Assembly (NCBI RefSeq): GCF_918741295.1
Contig: NZ_CAKKNB010000004.1
Location: 607,830 to 671,829, forward strand
Origin: Aquabacterium sp. CECT 9606
GTDB taxonomy: Bacteria > Pseudomonadota > Gammaproteobacteria > Burkholderiales > Burkholderiaceae_C
Reading direction: 5' to 3'
Length of the DNA: 64,000 bases
Each line of letters starts with the position of its first letter. Position 1 is the first letter of the stretch. The position numbers were made by a program, and so were the translations under genes. This document shows positions 25,950 to 35,500 of this stretch, piece after piece. Below the pieces are notes generated by a model that ran no database searches, had not been told where the DNA came from, and saw only the letters and a list, made by a program, of their open reading frames with translations.

Positions 25950-27284
25950 GTGATCAAGACCTGGTTGGCGCAGCAGGCCTACACCCTGCTGCTGCGCCTG
26001 TTGCTGCCCGCTTATCTTTGGCGAGTTTGGCGGCGTGGCCGTCAGGAGCCGCTTTACCGCCTGGAGTGGCCTGCGCGCCTGGGCTGGTACGGCAAGGCGC
26101 ATCGGCAGGCGATCTTGGCGGCGCCAACTTCGGCTGGGCCCGTGGTGTGGGTGCATGCCGTGTCATTGGGCGAGACCCTGGCCGCTCGCCCGCTGATCGC
26201 CGCCTTGCGCGAGTCCTGGCCGGGCATGCGCCTGCTGCTCACCCATGGCACCGCCACCGGGCGCGAGGCTGGCCGCGCCCTGCTCCGCGAGGGCGATGTG
26301 CAAACCTGGCTGCCTTATGACACCCCGGGCGCCGTGCGCCGCTTTTTGCGGCAGCACCGGCCTGCCATCGGCATCCTGATGGAAACGGAGATTTGGCCCA
26401 ATGTGCAGCGTGGTGCCCAGGCGCTGGCCGTGCCCATGGTGCTGGCCAACGCCCGCCTCAGCGCCAAGAGCCTGAGGCAAGCCTTGCGCTTTGCGCCTTT
26501 GCTGCGTCCTGCCGCTGAAAGCCTGGCCATGGCCCTGGCGCAAACCCAGGCCGATGCCGAGCGCCTGATCCAGGCTGGTGCCCAGCAGGTCAAAGTGTGT
26601 GGGAACGTCAAGTTCGACCTGACGCCATCGCCAGACCTGCTCGCGCAAGGGCGACGCTGGGCCGCGCTGAGCGAGCGGCCGGTGGTGCTGGCAGCCGTCA
26701 CTCGGGAAGGAGAAGAGGCCGAGTTGCTCGAGGCCTGGGTGGGTCTGGCGCGGTCGGGCGCCGAGCATCGCCCCTGGCCGCGCTTGCTGATCGTGCCGCG
26801 CCACCCTCAGCGCTTTGACGAGGTGGTGGGGCTGGTGGCCCAGCATGGGCTGAGCCTGTCGCGCCGAAGCCAATGGGGCAACGACGGACCGGGTGCCCAG
26901 GCCCTGGCTTGCGATGTCTGGCTGGGTGATTCAATGGGTGAAATGGCGGCGTATTACGCCTTGGCCCGGGTGGCTTTGCTGGGCGGAAGCTTCGCGCCCC
27001 TGGGCGGCCAGAACCTGATCGAGGCGGCCGCCTGCGCCTGTCCTTTGGTCATGGGCCCGCACACCTTCAATTTTGCTGACGCGGCCGAGTTGAGCGAAGC
27101 GGCGGGCGCGGCCGTGCGCGTGGCTTCCTTGCCTGAAGGGTTGAAGACCGCCCTGGCCTTGATGGAGCCCGCCCGGCATCAAGCCATGGCAACACAAGCC
27201 CTGCACTTTGCGGGTAAGCACCGCGGTGCGGCTTACCGCATGTCGCAAGTTTTGACCGAATTGGTGCGTTTCCCCCCGGTCTGA
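25950..27284 (+). CDS. waaA: 3-deoxy-D-manno-octulosonic acid (Kdo) transferase
   Basis: A 444-residue membrane-associated GT30 glycosyltransferase that adds Kdo to lipid A precursor. An N-terminal hydrophobic helix (YTLLLRLLLPAYLW) is followed by VWVHAVSLGETLAARPLI, which holds the catalytic Glu. Further family blocks are THGTATGR, LMETEIWPN, NARLSAKS, and in the C-terminal domain RHPQRF, GDSMGEMAAYYA and GGQNLIEAAACACPLVMGPHTFNF. It starts at GTG 25950, 5 bases after the mutase stop, so the pair is co-transcribed. Confidence 0.95.
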   Translation: MIKTWLAQQAYTLLLRLLLPAYLWRVWRRGRQEPLYRLEWPARLGWYGKAHRQAILAAPTSAGPVVWVHAVSLGETLAARPLIAALRESWPGMRLLLTHGTATGREAGRALLREGDVQTWLPYDTPGAVRRFLRQHRPAIGILMETEIWPNVQRGAQALAVPMVLANARLSAKSLRQALRFAPLLRPAAESLAMALAQTQADAERLIQAGAQQVKVCGNVKFDLTPSPDLLAQGRRWAALSERPVVLAAVTREGEEAELLEAWVGLARSGAEHRPWPRLLIVPRHPQRFDEVVGLVAQHGLSLSRRSQWGNDGPGAQALACDVWLGDSMGEMAAYYALARVALLGGSFAPLGGQNLIEAAACACPLVMGPHTFNFADAAELSEAAGAAVRVASLPEGLKTALALMEPARHQAMATQALHFAGKHRGAAYRMSQVLTELVRFPPV

Positions 27285-27396
27285 GGGGTTTTGGTGCATG
27301 CCTTCCCCCTCAAGCTCGGGATGGTTAAGGCGCACCGCCGTGGGACACAATGTATCTACACGTAAACAAACCCCTTGTTTGCATGCAAAGGAACGT

Positions 27397-27942
27397 ATGG
27401 GAATTGCACTGAACAAACTGAAAATCGCCGTCTTGTCGGCCTTCCTGGTGGCGGGCGCCCAAGCTGGTGCAGCGACCACTGCTTTGGGCTTGCTGGGCAC
27501 GGGCGACACGGAATTCAGCAATTCCTTCTGGAGCACGGGCACCTTCACCGACTATTACACCTTCACCCTGGGCGCAACCAGTGGTGGTGTGGGCGGCTCG
27601 GTCCTGACCACGGACTTGTCCTTGTTCACCCGTGATCTGGACGTGACCCAATTGGCACTGTCCGGTGGCACCCTGGGATCGACCCTGGTGGACACCGATG
27701 CCAGCGACGGTTTTTCGTTCAACGGGCTGGGCGCAGGCGCTTACACCATGGCCTTGACGGTCACGGTGGGCAACAAGGCCACCTTCTTCTCCAGCTATGG
27801 CGCCTACCAGGGCACCATCCACGCCCAGGCATCCACAGCTCCGGTGGCTTCCCCGGCGCCTGAACCCGCTGACTTCGCCATGGCCCTGATGGGTCTGGCT
27901 GGTGTGGGCTTCATGGTGCGTCGCCGCCGTTCGGCACGCTGA
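27397..27942 (+). CDS. PEP-CTERM sorted exported protein
   Basis: A 181-residue secreted protein of the PEP-CTERM type. It has an N-terminal signal peptide (LKIAVLSAFLVAGAQAGAA). The C-terminal sorting tail reads PAPEP, then a hydrophobic helix (FAMALMGLAGVGFMV), then RRRR, which is the exosortase recognition signal. The mature middle is Gly/Thr/Ser-rich with little homology to go on, as is usual for these proteins. I prefer ATG 27397 (AAAGGA upstream) over in-frame starts further up. It lies just ahead of the exosortase B genes, its probable processing system, and is followed by a clear terminator. Confidence 0.85.
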   Translation: MGIALNKLKIAVLSAFLVAGAQAGAATTALGLLGTGDTEFSNSFWSTGTFTDYYTFTLGATSGGVGGSVLTTDLSLFTRDLDVTQLALSGGTLGSTLVDTDASDGFSFNGLGAGAYTMALTVTVGNKATFFSSYGAYQGTIHAQASTAPVASPAPEPADFAMALMGLAGVGFMVRRRRSAR

Positions 27943-27965
27943 GACCTTAAGGTCGACAAGGAATG

Positions 27966-27990
27966 ACGGGCCTTCGGGCCCGTTTTCTTT
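27966..27990 (+). terminator. Rho-independent terminator after the PEP-CTERM gene
   Basis: Perfect hairpin ACGGGCC-TTCG-GGCCCGT followed by TTTCTTT. It separates the PEP-CTERM gene from the epsD-xrtB-epsI operon. Confidence 0.85.
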
Positions 27991-28051
27991 GGGGCCTTGC
28001 CATGGCGCTGTCACCGATAATGACTTTTTCAGACTTTGGAGTCGGGGGCCT

Positions 28052-28924
28052 ATGCGCATGTTCAAACTGGGTTGCTTGTCGTCGTTGATGGTGGTTTTGA
28101 CCGCCTGCGGGCCCGACAAGGCCCCCGCCGATGGCCAGGTTGTGGCGTTGGTCAATGAGGACGAAATCTCGGTGCACCAAGTGCAGGCCGTGCTCGAGCG
28201 CCAACCCGCCCTGGTGGGCCAACTGGGCCAGGCTGCGGGCGAGAAGGTCCTTCAAGGGCTGATCGAGCAAGAACTGGCCGCCCAAGCTGCGCGTGCGCAG
28301 AAGCTCGACAGCACGCCCAAGGTTTTGCAGGCCATGGCGCTGGCCAAACGCGAGATTCTGGCGCGCGAATACCAAGACCGCCTGGCCGACAAGGCGGTGC
28401 CGCCCAACACGGGCGACATCGACCGCTATTACGACGAACACCCCGAGCTGTTCAAAGACCGTCGCCGGTACACGATCCAGGAAATGGCCGTGAAGGTGAG
28501 CCCGGCCGACGCGCCGGCCTGGCGTGACCGGCTCAAAGCGACGACCAGCCTCGCAGAGGCCAACGAGGTGGTGCGCGCCAGCGGTTTGCCGGCCACCAGC
28601 CGCGAAATGGTGGAATGGGCGGAGAACCTGCCGTTGGCTTTGCTCAAGCAATTTTCAAAGCTGGAGCCCGGCCATTCGCTGGTATTGGAGCGGCCGGACG
28701 GCTTGGTGATCGGCACCCTGGTGCGCACCGAAGCGGCTTCGGTCAATCGGCGTGACGCCGCGCAGGCGATTCAGTCCGTGATGAACAACCAGCGTCGCCG
28801 CGAGGCGGTGGCCAAGGGCATGGAAACCTTGCGCCAGGGCGCCAAGATCCAGCTGTTGGGTCCGTATGCCAAGGGTGCTGGCGCGTCGGCAGCCGGTGCT
28901 TCGTCGGCTTCCTCGGCCCCGTGA
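28052..28924 (+). CDS. epsD: EpsD-family peptidyl-prolyl isomerase lipoprotein
   Basis: A 290-residue SurA/parvulin-like protein linked to exosortase B loci. The N-terminus is a lipoprotein signal with lipobox LTAC (Cys near residue 20). Next comes a SurA-N-like helical region (VALVNEDEISVHQVQAVLE), then the parvulin-type region (YYDEHPELFKDRRRYTIQEM), and an Ala/Ser-rich tail. A GGGGG ribosome site precedes ATG 28052. The stop overlaps the GTG start of xrtB. It is presumed to help fold or export polysaccharide machinery or PEP-CTERM proteins in the periplasm. Confidence 0.87.
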   Translation: MRMFKLGCLSSLMVVLTACGPDKAPADGQVVALVNEDEISVHQVQAVLERQPALVGQLGQAAGEKVLQGLIEQELAAQAARAQKLDSTPKVLQAMALAKREILAREYQDRLADKAVPPNTGDIDRYYDEHPELFKDRRRYTIQEMAVKVSPADAPAWRDRLKATTSLAEANEVVRASGLPATSREMVEWAENLPLALLKQFSKLEPGHSLVLERPDGLVIGTLVRTEAASVNRRDAAQAIQSVMNNQRRREAVAKGMETLRQGAKIQLLGPYAKGAGASAAGASSASSAP

Positions 28925-29787
28925 GCAGCCTGGCCTTCGCGCTGCCTGCCGATCCTGATCGGCGGTTCTGGGGCATTGCCGGCCTGGGCCTGGCGGCCCT
29001 GGTCCTGCCCACCTTGTGGGATTTTTTGTTCGGCGAGTGGTCTTCGTACAGCCAGGGCCATGAGGTGCTTTTGTTGGCGGCCGCAGGCTGGTTGTTCTAC
29101 CGGCAGTCGGGCCCCATCGCGGCCTTGCCTGATCGGCCCACAGGGTGGGCGCCGATCCTGCTGCTGGTGCTTGGCCTGACGCTGTACGCCTTTGGTCGCA
29201 CCCAACAATTCCTGCGCCTGGAGATCCTGTCGCTGTATGTGGTGCTGGTGGCCGTGCTGGCCTGCTTCAAGGGCTGGGCGGTGCTGCGGCGCATCTGGTT
29301 CGTGCTGCTGTTCTTGCTGTTCGTGGTGCCCTTGCCGTTTGCCATGGTCTTGGTGGTGACGGGCCCCTTGAAGGAAGCGGTGTCGGTGGTGTCCAGCACC
29401 GTGTTGGGCTGGGTGGGTTACCCGGTCGGGCATGTGGGGGTTGTGATCACGGTGGGCCAGTACCAACTGCTGGTGGCCGAGGCCTGCGCAGGCTTGCACT
29501 CCATGTTCATCCTGGAGGCCATGGGCCTGCTGTACAGCAACCTCATGAACTACCAGTCGTGGCTGCGCAATGTGCTGCTGGCCGTGCTGGTGGTGCCCTT
29601 GTCCTTCCTGGCCAACGTGCTGCGGGTGATGATTTTGGTGATGGTGACCTACCATCTGGGCGACCGGGCGGGGCAGGGTTTTCTGCACCACTTCGCGGGC
29701 TTGGTGCTGTTTGGCCTGGCGCTGGCCTTGATCGGAGGGGCCGACCGGCTGTTGGGGGCGGTGCTGCCTGAGAGGTTTCGGCAATGA
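28921..29787 (+). CDS. xrtB: Exosortase B
   Basis: A 288-residue polytopic membrane transpeptidase with about eight helices, which cleaves PEP-CTERM proteins. The catalytic triad regions are present: Cys in VAEACAGLHSMFIL, Arg in FLANVLRVMILV, and His in FLHHFAGLVLF. The variant B assignment comes from the adjacent epsD and the B-type epsI. It starts at GTG 28921 inside the epsD stop, and its own stop overlaps epsI by 4 bases, so the three genes are translationally coupled. The PEP-CTERM protein at 27397 is the nearest substrate. Confidence 0.9.
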   Translation: MSSLAFALPADPDRRFWGIAGLGLAALVLPTLWDFLFGEWSSYSQGHEVLLLAAAGWLFYRQSGPIAALPDRPTGWAPILLLVLGLTLYAFGRTQQFLRLEILSLYVVLVAVLACFKGWAVLRRIWFVLLFLLFVVPLPFAMVLVVTGPLKEAVSVVSSTVLGWVGYPVGHVGVVITVGQYQLLVAEACAGLHSMFILEAMGLLYSNLMNYQSWLRNVLLAVLVVPLSFLANVLRVMILVMVTYHLGDRAGQGFLHHFAGLVLFGLALALIGGADRLLGAVLPERFRQ

Positions 29788-30491
29788 CGAGCCCCAACCG
29801 GACCAAGGCCTGGCTGCTCGCGGCCAGCATGGTGGCCGTGGCTGGCCTGGCCGCCATCGGCAAGCCGAACACGCAAGCCGGGATGGACGTGCGCGCGCAG
29901 GTGCCGCTGGAGTCGATCTTTCCCAGCCAGTTTGACGATTGGCGCCTGGACCCGGCCAGTTCGGTGTTCGTGCGGCCGGCCGTGGACAAGGCCAAGCAGT
30001 TCCAGATGTACGACCAGGTGCTGGAGCGCACCTACATCAATGGGCAGGGCCAGCGCTTGATGCTGTCGGTGGCCTATGGCCGCCAGCAGTCGGTTGGTTT
30101 GCAGATGCACCGCCCTGAAGTCTGCTACCGGGCTGGCGGGTTCACGGTGCAAGGCGTCACGCCAACAGTGATCGAGGTGGCGGGGCAGGCTCTGCTAGTG
30201 ACGCACCTGCAGGCGCACATGGACGGCCGTCCCGAGCCCATCACCTACTGGCGCTTGCTGGGCAATGGCGTGGTGAGCGACGACTCATCATTCAAGTTCC
30301 AGCAGTTGTCGCTGGGCTTGCGGGGGCAGGTGCTGGATGGCCTGTTGGTGCGCGTGTCCAGCATTGACCAGGATACCTTGGGCGCGCACCGTTTGCAGGC
30401 GCGTTTTGCCGATCAAATGGCGCGGGCCATGGACCCGCCAACGCGTGTTCGGGCGTTTGGCGTGCCCCCGGCCTCATCAGGCTTGAAGTGA
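29784..30491 (+). CDS. epsI: Exosortase-associated protein EpsI
   Basis: A 235-residue periplasmic protein anchored by an N-terminal helix (AWLLAASMVAVAGLAAIG). It contains the EpsI pattern with FPSQFDDWRLD, the conserved YxxGQGQRLMLSVAYG and the HRPEVCYRAGGF segment, whose Cys and neighbours are invariant in the family. EpsI co-occurs with exosortases and polysaccharide export; its chemistry is not established. It ends 26 bases from the convergent chromate-transporter gene. Confidence 0.88.
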   Translation: MTSPNRTKAWLLAASMVAVAGLAAIGKPNTQAGMDVRAQVPLESIFPSQFDDWRLDPASSVFVRPAVDKAKQFQMYDQVLERTYINGQGQRLMLSVAYGRQQSVGLQMHRPEVCYRAGGFTVQGVTPTVIEVAGQALLVTHLQAHMDGRPEPITYWRLLGNGVVSDDSSFKFQQLSLGLRGQVLDGLLVRVSSIDQDTLGAHRLQARFADQMARAMDPPTRVRAFGVPPASSGLK

Positions 30492-30517
30492 TTGCCACTC
30501 GGGGTGGCGCTTGATGC
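30492..30517. other. Short convergent gap between epsI and the chromate-transporter gene
   Basis: Only 26 bases separate the two stop codons. A small inverted repeat, GCCAC-TCGGG-GTGGC (30494-30508), could act as a weak bidirectional stop, but there is no T-run. Confidence 0.3.
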
Positions 30518-31069
30518 TCATACCCAGCCCAGCGCACCCAGCACCGCGCCCAAGGCGACCAGGGCGATCAGCGGGACTTTGGTGCGCCACACCAGCAAGG
30601 CCACGGTGGCGCTCAGCAGCAAGGCGGCGGGGTGTTCAACCGACGGCGCCAGCAGCCAGCCCGTGGCCAGCAGCAGCCCGATGGTGACCGGCGTCATGCC
30701 GGATTGAAACGCTTGCACGCCCAGCCAGTCGCGGCGCGAAGCAACCCAGCGCGAGGCGGTCAATGCCAGTGTGCTGGACGGGATCATGATGCCGACGAGG
30801 CTGGTCAAGGCGCCACCCATGCCCGCGCTGTACCAGCCGATCAGGCCCACGAACAGCACGTTGGGGCCAGGCGCGGCCTGGGCCAGGGCGATGGCGGCGG
30901 TGAAATTTTCATCGGACAGCAGGCCGGCTTCGGTGACGAGGCGGCGGTGCATCTCGGACACCAGGGTGATGGCCCCGCCAATCGACATCAAGGACAGGGC
31001 CAGGAAGTGTTGGAACAGATCCCACCACAACTCCGGTGCCCAGCCCAAAGGGGATGGCGGGGGGCTCAT
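30518..31069 (-). CDS. Chromate transporter half (ChrA-type, second subunit)
   Basis: A 183-residue single CHR domain with about six membrane helices. The family signature appears as LSLMSIGGAITLVSEMHRRLV and the AQAAPGPNVLFVGLIGW block. With the gene upstream it forms a two-gene short-chain CHR pair that together would equal a full-length ChrA, exporting chromate or a related anion by proton symport. ATG 31069 overlaps the stop of its partner by 4 bases. Confidence 0.87.
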   Translation of the reverse strand: MSPPPSPLGWAPELWWDLFQHFLALSLMSIGGAITLVSEMHRRLVTEAGLLSDENFTAAIALAQAAPGPNVLFVGLIGWYSAGMGGALTSLVGIMIPSSTLALTASRWVASRRDWLGVQAFQSGMTPVTIGLLLATGWLLAPSVEHPAALLLSATVALLVWRTKVPLIALVALGAVLGALGWV

Positions 31070-31677
31070 GCGGCCCGCCACCGCAACACGGCGTAGATTG
31101 CCACGCAGGTGGCGCCCCCCAGCCCCAGCAGCACCCAGACCAGCGGCCAACGCAGCCAGGCCATCATGCCAAAAGCGGCGGCCACCAGGGCGAGGCTGAC
31201 GCTCAGGCTCAAGGGGTGTTGCTTCAAGGGCGCGGCCAACCTCAAAACCGTGCCCACGATCTGCCCAGCTGCCACGGCGGCGATACCGGTGAGAGCGCCA
31301 CGGACCAGGCCATGGGCGGTCGAGTCGTGGGGGAGCAGGGCGATGATCCACGCCAGGAACAGCATCAGGATCAGGGGGGCGGTCATCATGCCGGCCAATG
31401 CCACGGCGGCCCCGCGCCAGCCAAAGAAGCGGTCGCCGATCATGAGCGACAGATTGCAAACGTTGGGGCCGGGCAGCACTTGCGCGGTGCCCAGCAGCTC
31501 CACGAACTGCTTGGGCGTCAGCCAGCGACGACGTTCACACAATTCGCGTTGGGCAATGGCGATCACGCCGCCAAAGCCCTGCAGGGCCAGCACCGTGAAG
31601 GCGATGAACAACTCGCCCAACGATGCGGGCCGGGCGCCGCCGTCCTCCTCGCGGATGGCGAGGCCTGGATCAGGCAT
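31066..31677 (-). CDS. Chromate transporter half (ChrA-type, first subunit)
   Basis: A 203-residue single CHR-domain membrane protein. The signature is VLALQGFGGVIAIAQRELCERRRWL followed by LGTAQVLPGPNVCNLSLMIG. ATG 31677 overlaps the thioesterase stop by 8 bases and is preferred to longer in-frame versions that run back through the thioesterase gene. It pairs with the following half-transporter gene. Chromate specificity is from the family only. Confidence 0.86.
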   Translation of the reverse strand: MPDPGLAIREEDGGARPASLGELFIAFTVLALQGFGGVIAIAQRELCERRRWLTPKQFVELLGTAQVLPGPNVCNLSLMIGDRFFGWRGAAVALAGMMTAPLILMLFLAWIIALLPHDSTAHGLVRGALTGIAAVAAGQIVGTVLRLAAPLKQHPLSLSVSLALVAAAFGMMAWLRWPLVWVLLGLGGATCVAIYAVLRWRAA

Positions 31678-32503
31678 ACACGGCCACCACCTGGTAACCA
31701 AAGGCGGCCAGTTGGCCATCGGGTGTCCACAGGTGAGCGCGGTCGTTGGCATAGCCTTCGTCGTAGGCAATGGTGTCCTGGTCCAGGCGCCACAGGCCTG
31801 CAGGATCGACATTGGCAACGGGGCGCAGCTCCAGCGCCCATGACACCGAACTGGCAGGCGCGAAGCTCTTGGCTTGTGACAGCGCGGGGGTGGGGCCGGC
31901 GTCGGTCAGGATGATGGCGATGAGTTCGGGGTCCACGCCGTCGCTGTCTTTCAGGCGCAGGTGGTAGCGGGTGAGCCAGTCGCCGCCGCCCGTGAAGGGA
32001 AAGGCGCCTTCGGCCAGGCGGAAATCCAGGTGTTGCGTGAAGTTGGGCGTCAGGCCGGGCAGGTAGGGCAATGGCGCGGCCGCTTCGGCACTCACGGGCA
32101 CGGGCGGTTGCACAGGGCGGTGCGAGGCGATCTGCGAGCTGCGCCCGGTGCCGAACACGCCCAGCAAAATGCCGCACACCTGTTCGACGCCTTGCGCATC
32201 AGCCTGCACCACCGTGGCCTTCACCTGGCGCACGTTCTTGCCTTGGCGCAACAGGGCCACGTCAACGTGGAAAGTGCCCCGGCCGACAGGGCCGACGAAG
32301 TTGGTCTGCAAGGCGCGCATGGGCCAATCGGCACCGCACACGTCACGCATGGCTTGGACGGACAGCGCCGAGAGCAGGCCGCCAAAGGCGGTTCGCCCCT
32401 GCTGCCAGTCTTCGGTCACCTTGAAGCTGACTCGGCTGCCCTGGGCGCTGCGGGCCGCCAGCAAGGCGGACAAAGGGGTGATGGCGGAGAGTTCGGAAGA
32501 CAT
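31670..32503 (-). CDS. Acyl-CoA thioesterase family protein (double hot-dog)
   Basis: A 277-residue protein with two hot-dog halves of the TesB-like/thioesterase-superfamily type. The N-terminal half has GRTAFGGLLSALSVQAM and LQTNFVGPVGRGTFHVDVALLRQGKNV. The C-terminal half has GGDWLTRYHLRLKD and the terminal block NDRAHLWTPDGQLAAFGYQVVAVY. It probably hydrolyses acyl-CoA thioesters in the cytoplasm. It is the first gene of a unit with the two chromate-transporter halves. Confidence 0.85.
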   Translation of the reverse strand: MSSELSAITPLSALLAARSAQGSRVSFKVTEDWQQGRTAFGGLLSALSVQAMRDVCGADWPMRALQTNFVGPVGRGTFHVDVALLRQGKNVRQVKATVVQADAQGVEQVCGILLGVFGTGRSSQIASHRPVQPPVPVSAEAAAPLPYLPGLTPNFTQHLDFRLAEGAFPFTGGGDWLTRYHLRLKDSDGVDPELIAIILTDAGPTPALSQAKSFAPASSVSWALELRPVANVDPAGLWRLDQDTIAYDEGYANDRAHLWTPDGQLAAFGYQVVAVYA

Positions 32504-32537
32504 GATCGGCGGACCTTGGCGCTGCTGCGATGCGCCA

Positions 32538-35500
32538 TTATCGAACGATCGTGCTTTTTTTGCTGGCTTCCGCTTGTTGAAAAATCAGCTCGATCTGTTC
32601 GGGGGGCACCGGGCGGCTGAACAGGTAGCCTTGCGCGATGTCGCAACCCAGTGAAGCCAGGAAGGCTTCCTGGTCCGGCATCTCCACGCCTTCGGCCACC
32701 ACGTTCAGGTTCATGCCTCTGGCCAGCGAGATCATGGTCTGCACCAATTGGGCGTCGCTGCTGTTGCCGGGCAGGTCCTGGATGAAGCTGCGGTCGATCT
32801 TGAGCTGGTGCACCGGGAAGCGCTTGAGGTAGGCCAATGAGGAATAGCCCGTGCCGAAGTCGTCGATCGACAGGGACACGCCCAGCGCGTGCAGCATGTG
32901 CAGGAACTGTTCGGCACCCACGCTGGATTCCATCAAACCGCTTTCGGTGATCTCGAGTTCAAGCCGGTGCGCCGGCAGGCCTGTGCGGTTCAGGATGCGC
33001 GAGACGCGTTCGACCACGCCGCCACGCCGCACTTCGCTGGGCGACAGGTTGACCGACAGGCGGCCGAAATCGATGCCAGCGTCCAGCCAGGCCTTGCCTT
33101 GGCGGCAGGCTTCGTTGAGCACCCATTCGCCCAGCGCCACGATCATGCCGGTGTCTTCCATCACGGGGATGAATTCATCGGGGCCGATGGAGGGCAGGGG
33201 CTCCAGCACGCCGTCGGGCGTTTTCAGGCGCACCAGGGCTTCGAGCGCGACGACCTTGCGGTCGGTCAGGCGCACCAGGGGCTGGTAGTGCAGCACGAAC
33301 TCGCCATGCTCAACCGCGCGGCGCAGGCGCGTTTCCAAGTGCAGGCGGCTGGTGGCGTCGGTGGTGAACGAGCTGGTGTAGAAGCTGAAGCTGTTGCGGC
33401 CGCGGCGCTTGGATTCGTACATGGCCGCGTCGGCATCGCGGATCAGTTCGGCGGCGTCCACGCCGTCTTCCGGGTACATGCTGATGCCGATGCTGGCGCG
33501 CACGTAGACCTGCTGACCGCTGTCGAGTGTGAACGGCTCGTTCAGGGTATCGAGGATGGCTTGCGCCACGTGGGCGGCCTGTTGCGGGTGGCGCAGGTGC
33601 TCCAGCACCAGGATGAATTCGTCGCCACCCAGGCGGCCCAAGGTGTCTTCCTGGCGCACGCGCTGGCTCAGGCGGTGGGCCACTTGCTGCAGCAGGTTGT
33701 CGCCAGCGGCGTGGCCCAGTCCGTCGTTCACGGTCTTGAAGTTGTCCAGGTCGACGAAGACCACGCCGACGAGGGTGCGGTGGCGCTCGGCCAGGCTCAC
33801 TGCATGGGCCAGGCGCTCGTGGATCATGGCGCGGTTGGGCAGCTCGGTCAGGGTGTCGAAGTGGGCCATGCGGGCCAGGCGCTCTTCGGTCTGCTTGAGC
33901 TGGGTGATGTCTGTCATCACGCACACAAAGTGGCTGGGCTTGCCGGCCGCCGTGCGCACCGAGCTGACCGACAGCTTGGTCATGAACAGCTCGCCGTTCT
34001 TGCGCTGGCTCCACACCTCGCCCTGCCAGCTGGCTTCGGTCATCAGGCCCTTGCGGACATCGCTGATCACATCACGCGGGTTGTCGGGGAAGAGGAACTC
34101 GGGCGTGTGGCCCAGCACGTCTTCCTCGGTGTAGCCCGTGATGTCGGTGAAGGCCGGGTTGATGGACACCAGCACGCGCTCACGGTTGAGCACCACCATG
34201 CCATCGCGCGTACTTTCCAGAGCGGCGGCGTGCAGGCGGATGCGCTCTTCGGCCAACTCGCGCAGGGATTCGCGGTGCAGGTTGGTGAGGGCGAAGCCGA
34301 GGTCGCTGGCCACGTCTTCGAAGAGGGCGCGTTCGTCCTGGTCTTGCGCGTTGAGCTGCTTGTCGAGCAGGAACAGGTGGCCCATCAACTGCATGTCGCG
34401 GCGCAGCGGGATGATGGCGCAGCCTTTCAGCCCAAGGCCGATGGCTTCGTCAGCCCAGGCAGGGCGGTTCGGCACTTGCGCCAGGTCGGCGGTGTGGAAG
34501 ATGCGGCCTTCGTGCATGGCCCGGTCCATGGGCGCATCGTTGTCCAGGCTGGGCAGGAAGCCATCGAAGGCTTGCATGATGGCGTCTACTGGCGAGCTGC
34601 CTGGCAGGACCTCGCAGCTCATGATGTCGCCGTCCCACTCGCTCAGCGTCACCCAGGCTTTCTTGAAGCGGCCATGCTCCAGCGCGGCCCGGCACACATG
34701 GGTCAGCAGATCGGCCTCGGTGGTGGACCAGACGATGGCCTGGTTGACCTGGCTGAGGAAGTCGTACAAGCGGGTCATGTGCACCAGGCGCTGCTCGGCG
34801 CGTCGGCGCGCGGTCACATCCCAGATCATCCAGACAACGCGGTCGCTGTCACCCACGGGGGCGCAACGGCTGTCAAAGTGGCGCTGGCCGCCCATGATGC
34901 GGATGGGGTAGCTCAGGGTCTGTGTCTGGCGTGTTTCCAGGGCTTTGGTCAGCGTGCCCATGAACAAGGCCATGTTGGCCGGCGAGAAAAACTTCGAGGC
35001 GGGTTGCCCGATCAGTTGCTCGCGCGGGCGGCCCAGCAGCGAGGACGAATGGTTGCCAAAAATCTCGATGTAGCGGCCATCCTTGTCCAGCAGAAAGGCG
35101 AGGTCGGGCAGGGCATCGGCAAAGGCCTGCAGTTCGGCTTCGCGGCGCATCAGGGCCTGGGTGGCGGCTTCGCGCTGCTTGTGGGCTCGGCCAATCAGGG
35201 TCAGCAGCACCAGGGTCACCAGGCCCACGATGCCCATGTTGATCAGGTCGATCTGCTTTTGCGCATGGGTTTCATCCCGCAGCACGGTTTGCCATTCGGC
35301 GCGGGCCTTGGTGGCCGATTGGTCCACCGCTTCCATGGCGGCCATCAATTGCGAGGCCGGAACGGTGCCTGGCTGCTCCAGCCGCTGCTTCAGCAGTTGC
35401 TGCGCACTTTGCAGCCGGCTGAGCAAGTTTTGCAAGGTGCCGCGCATGGCGGGGGCCGGCGCTTCCAGCAACCGGGCCGCAGCCTGCACGGCCTCGTTCA

